Positions 61,125 to 64,000 of a stretch of 64,000 nucleotides of DNA are shown here, piece after piece. The DNA lies in NCBI GenBank assembly GCA_025058345.1, contig JANXEN010000004.1, positions 114,929 through 178,928 of the forward strand, given 5' to 3'. The translations under genes and the position numbers were made by a program. The first letter of the stretch is position 1, and every line of letters starts with the position of its first letter. The notes under the pieces were generated by a model. That model ran no database searches and had not been told where the DNA came from. It saw nothing but the letters and a program-made list of their open reading frames with translations. This DNA comes from Sulfolobales archaeon. GTDB lineage: Archaea > Thermoproteota > Thermoprotei_A > Sulfolobales > NBVN01.

Positions 61125-62414
61125 TTAAATCTTTTTCGTAGCTATAGGGTATACCTCACCACCGTGGTGTATTATACCTACCTTAGCGTTACTTCCATAC
61201 TTCTTTAAAGCATGCTCTAACGCATCTATTACCGTTTCAGCATGTTTGAATCTAAGTACTGCCTTATCTTCTTTCGTCAACCCCTTCGAAACACACATGC
61301 ATTCAACCCTGTGTATATACTTTGTATGGACGTAAACCGTTGCAAGACCAACTAAGTCTTCCTCACTGCCTTCCTTAATCACTTTCTGCAACTCCTCCAC
61401 AGTTGCGTATCTATACTTCTCAAAGGTCTTACCATGTATCGGTGATATCCTATCTGGGCAGTCAGTGTAGAGTATTACCGTACCTCCTTCCCTAACTCCT
61501 AGTTGGCTATGTACGAATCCTTTAATCGCCTGCCAGTAGTCAATTACTGCTGGATAAGTATTAACCACCACGATATCTGCTGGCTCAGGTATCTCCCTCC
61601 TGTAAATAGTTTCAGCTACCTTAACCCCCTCCCTAAACGCCCTCCTCATATCTCCAGCAACTACCTTAACTACCTCCCCCCTACCGTTGAACACTACGTT
61701 TACTATGAAGTCAAGCCCCACGACATCAGCTACCTCCTCCATCTCCCTACGAACTACGTTGTCAGGATTTCCAAGCAGGTTCATAGGGTCCTCCAGAGCA
61801 GCAAGTATGTGGGTGTATGCGGTGGTCTTCTCACCACACACGCCTGGCTGTATGATCTTAGCACCGCCTCCGTAGCCTGCGTAAAGATGCGGTATTATGC
61901 TACCTAAACCCACTACGAAATCAGCCTCATACACTAACTTATTCACGTAGACTGGAGTTCCGTTCTTAGTTTTCCCAACATACACTAACTTACTGCTGTC
62001 AAGCCACTCATGATTCACTATCTTAACCCTCCTGACGACATCCTCACCAAAACACCTCAGTACTTCATCCTCACTCATATATCTGTGGGTGCCTAAAGCA
62101 ATCACTACAGTTATATCGCTATCAGGTACTCCAGCCCTATTCAACTCATCAAGAAGTATTGGAAGTATCTTATCCCTAGGTGTAGCTCTCGTAATGTCGT
62201 CAGCAACTACAGCAACCTTCATCCCAGGCCTTAATAAATTATCTAAGGATTTACATCCGATAGGGTTTTTAATAGCGTCCCTTACAGCCTTACCTAAATC
62301 AGGTACTGGCGGTAAGTTATTAGGACCTACCTCATATACTATTTTATCGCCATACATCCTCTTAATGAGCTCTACAGACTCAACCCATTTACTCATGAAC
62401 TCATTAACATACAT
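61125..62414 (-). CDS. larA: LarA-family nickel-pincer racemase/epimerase
   Basis: A roughly 429-residue LarA/DUF2088 protein. DDITRATPRDKILPILLDEL, ALGTHRYMSEDE with a cofactor-contacting His, and PHLYAGYGGGAKIIQPGVCG with the Lys that holds the nickel-pincer nucleotide in known LarA are all present. In Lactobacillus, LarA interconverts D- and L-lactate; relatives act on other 2-hydroxyacids. LarE, needed for the cofactor, is encoded at 38607, and NikR at 13971. The neighbouring DUF169, dehydrogenase, aldolase and symporter suggest a hydroxyacid route. ATG 62414 with GGAG just upstream; GTG 62426 is the alternative. Confidence 0.87.
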   Translation of the reverse strand: MYVNEFMSKWVESVELIKRMYGDKIVYEVGPNNLPPVPDLGKAVRDAIKNPIGCKSLDNLLRPGMKVAVVADDITRATPRDKILPILLDELNRAGVPDSDITVVIALGTHRYMSEDEVLRCFGEDVVRRVKIVNHEWLDSSKLVYVGKTKNGTPVYVNKLVYEADFVVGLGSIIPHLYAGYGGGAKIIQPGVCGEKTTAYTHILAALEDPMNLLGNPDNVVRREMEEVADVVGLDFIVNVVFNGRGEVVKVVAGDMRRAFREGVKVAETIYRREIPEPADIVVVNTYPAVIDYWQAIKGFVHSQLGVREGGTVILYTDCPDRISPIHGKTFEKYRYATVEELQKVIKEGSEEDLVGLATVYVHTKYIHRVECMCVSKGLTKEDKAVLRFKHAETVIDALEHALKKYGSNAKVGIIHHGGEVYPIATKKI

Positions 62415-62676
62415 AACTCCTACCAATTACTACTTAATTTTAAGATTTAATACCTTGCTCATAATCGGATAGCTTCTACACGTTCCTTAAATAGATGTAG
62501 GCACCGAGCCTCAGCAGTCGTTAGGGATTTAAGCGTGAAACACAGGTCTTTAAGGTTAATTTTATTTATTGTTTAGTAATACCTTCAAGATAATATGTTT
62601 AAGTGCAGCAATTCGAAAATTAAATATAGGCTTTTAATTCATTAGACTTATAAGTTACGTTGTCATTAAATTTTAG

Positions 62677-63132
62677 GTGAATTTTAAATTGATCGTCGAT
62701 AAGATCAGAAAAGCATATGATATTGAGGAAAAAGCAGTTAATTCCTATGTCCACGCTCTACGTGTGTTGAAGCTGCAGGGAATGGATATGAAAGATTTAG
62801 AGGAAGTTATTAAGAAAGTAGCTATCGATACATTAATCCATAAGGAGTTAATGAACGGGGTTTTAAAGGCGTATGAGGAGGCCTTAAAGAAAGATAAGGA
62901 GGTTATGAAGGATATTGAGGGGTTGAGGCCTTCAGTCTCCGAGAAGGCTTTAATGGTGAAGCTACTTAAGGATCACTTAATTATTGAGGCAGAAATGATT
63001 GAGTTTTATAGGAATTTAGCTGCAGGTCTCCAATACCCCGTCCTCAAGGATCTTGCTGAAGCTCTTGCTAAGAATGAGGAGGAACATCATCGATTAATAA
63101 GCGACCTGATAAAGAAGTACGAACATCAATGA
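62677..63132 (+). CDS. ferritin-like/rubrerythrin-like helical protein
   Basis: A 151-residue four-helix protein. EEKAVNSYVHAL, IHKELMNGVL, IIEAEMIEFYRNLA and NEEEHHRLI supply the paired Glu and His residues of a ferritin-like di-iron site. No rubredoxin domain follows. Likely roles are iron handling or peroxide reduction. The GTG at 62677 lacks a ribosome site; TTG at 62689 has AGGTGA eight bases upstream and may be the true start. Confidence 0.75.
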   Translation: MNFKLIVDKIRKAYDIEEKAVNSYVHALRVLKLQGMDMKDLEEVIKKVAIDTLIHKELMNGVLKAYEEALKKDKEVMKDIEGLRPSVSEKALMVKLLKDHLIIEAEMIEFYRNLAAGLQYPVLKDLAEALAKNEEEHHRLISDLIKKYEHQ

Positions 63133-63164
63133 AGCAGTGTATCTGAAACTAATCAATTTTTCAA

Positions 63165-63881
63165 TCACTTCATCTTCAGCTCATGGATTACTAGAGGTGT
63201 TAGGTCACCACTCCACTTAAGTATCCACACACCCCTCTCAGCAGCTCTAACTAAAGCTCCAGGCGTAGCGTAGTCCACATAAACAACCTTAATGAGCTTC
63301 GGCCTCAGTAAGTCAGGCCTTAAACTCCTCAATAAGTCTATCTTCCTCTCCAACTCATCTATGAGTCTCTCACCCAACCTCACGGTAGCTTCCCCAACCA
63401 CACATAAATCATCACTAACCCCATATAAATCAACCTCACCTAAACCATCAATGAATAACCTACTTAACTTTATATCTAAACCTAACTTCTCCCTCAACTT
63501 ATAAGCAACAACATCAATACCTTCCTCCTCAACCGTTATAGTAAGCCTCTCCACAGTCACTGAAAGCCTATTAACAGTTTCCCACAGCTTACTCTGAGCT
63601 TCCCATAGTTTGCTTTGTTCTTCTCTTAGTGCTCTTATTTCGTCCCATATCTTGTTTTGGCCTTCTCTTAGTGCTTTGATTTCTTCCCATAGTTTGCTTT
63701 GTTCTTCTCTTAGTGCTCTTATTTCGTCCCATATCTTGTTTTGGCCTTCTCCAATCCTTTCAAGCCCTTTAAGTATTTCAGATAGTCCTAAGTAACCCGC
63801 TACTGCGTATCTGAACTCTAAGTCCGAATCTAAAGTCTTCAGTACTTTCATTCTCTCTTTCTTAGTAAGGAGTTCAGCCAT
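63165..63881 (-). CDS. DUF3782-like coiled-coil protein with nuclease-like C-terminal domain
   Basis: A roughly 238-residue protein. A short N-terminal helical segment is followed by a heptad-rich coiled coil with repeated IWDEIRALREEQSKLWEEI units (about residues 50-110). The C-terminal domain reads INGLGEVDLYGVSDDLCVVGEAT-like elements (D, then GEAT), resembling the D-ExT/K core of PD-(D/E)XK folds. Such DUF3782 proteins are common in Thermoproteota and have no known function. ATG 63881 has GAGGTG six bases upstream. An exact DNA repeat underlies the coiled coil. Confidence 0.78.
   Translation of the reverse strand: MAELLTKKERMKVLKTLDSDLEFRYAVAGYLGLSEILKGLERIGEGQNKIWDEIRALREEQSKLWEEIKALREGQNKIWDEIRALREEQSKLWEAQSKLWETVNRLSVTVERLTITVEEEGIDVVAYKLREKLGLDIKLSRLFIDGLGEVDLYGVSDDLCVVGEATVRLGERLIDELERKIDLLRSLRPDLLRPKLIKVVYVDYATPGALVRAAERGVWILKWSGDLTPLVIHELKMK
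63599..63751. repeat. 84-base tandem repeat inside the DUF3782-like gene
   Basis: Bases 63599-63667 and 63683-63751 are identical over 69 bases, with a period of 84 bases (28 residues, four heptads). Each unit also splits into two related 42-base halves. The repeats encode the coiled coil in frame. Near-perfect DNA identity implies recent duplication or ongoing gene conversion. Confidence 0.92.
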
Positions 63882-64000
63882 CACACCCACCTCAACTTAC
63901 TCACCTCTTCCATCAATTTAAAACTATCATTGAACATCTCTATCGGATAATTAATTATTAAAAAAAGATTTAAGGCGGTTGTACGTCTTTAAGCTTTTCA

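Noticed and set aside
62415-62676. Gene-free 260 bases checked for tRNA or other structured RNA.
   Set aside because: No T-loop consensus or cloverleaf pairing was found; only AT-rich promoter-like sequence before the ferritin-like gene.

Overview
The window looks like a compact, moderately AT-rich genome of a thermophilic or anaerobic archaeon, most likely Thermoproteota (TACK). The evidence is the gene content: PurP instead of PurH, split GMP synthase, archaeal riboflavin synthase, NikR, a two-subunit transketolase, TatD-like COG1099, DUF131 and DUF3782 proteins. TATA-like boxes lie about 25 bases upstream of several starts, and GGTG/GAGGTG ribosome sites, GTG/TTG starts and 4-base gene overlaps are common. 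Species is not resolvable from sequence reading alone. I saw no rRNA, tRNA, CRISPR array, insertion sequence or integrase. No gene-free stretch exceeds about 300 bases; the longest are 6718-6956, 40651-40910, 56249-56487 and 62415-62676.

Layout. 1-8.6 kb: a formate dehydrogenase (Cys type) with its iron-sulfur partner, then purine nucleotide genes (phosphoribosyltransferase, purA, purP, guaA subunits). 8.7-17.6 kb: fused TRAP permease, M29 aminopeptidase, riboflavin synthase, 6-phospho-3-hexuloisomerase, MBL hydrolase, NikR, a DUF131 pair with a TldD-like protease, and a TatD-like hydrolase. 17.8-33.9 kb: ROK kinase, valyl-tRNA synthetase with an altered HIGH box, transporters, GalT-like enzyme, nitroreductase, cupin, DHPS, CBS-pyrophosphatase, a hydrogenase-type maturation protease, amidohydrolase and LUD protein. 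34-40.7 kb: aldolase and FGGY kinase, a second hexuloisomerase, homoserine dehydrogenase, an unusual ferredoxin, LarE and a Cys/Met PLP enzyme. 40.9-46.8 kb: a SsuABC-like importer in one operon with a ferredoxin-like protein and a tungsten aldehyde oxidoreductase, a MoaD-like protein, and a class II aldolase.

46.8-56.2 kb, minus strand: a complete, tightly overlapping aromatic amino acid operon in pathway order. It runs transketolase (E4P supply), DAHP synthase, aroB, aroD, aroE, aroK, aroA, aroC, chorismate mutase, prephenate dehydrogenase. The transketolase N-subunit carries an extra winged-helix domain. The shikimate kinase is of bacterial type. aroA has no ATG/GTG/TTG start and seems to begin at ATT.

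56.5-62.4 kb: a sodium:solute symporter with a 58-residue membrane partner, a DHDPS-family aldolase, an alcohol dehydrogenase, a DUF169 protein and a LarA-family nickel-pincer enzyme. With LarE and NikR elsewhere in the window this suggests nickel-dependent hydroxyacid metabolism. The window ends with a ferritin-like protein and a DUF3782 coiled-coil protein with an internal DNA repeat.
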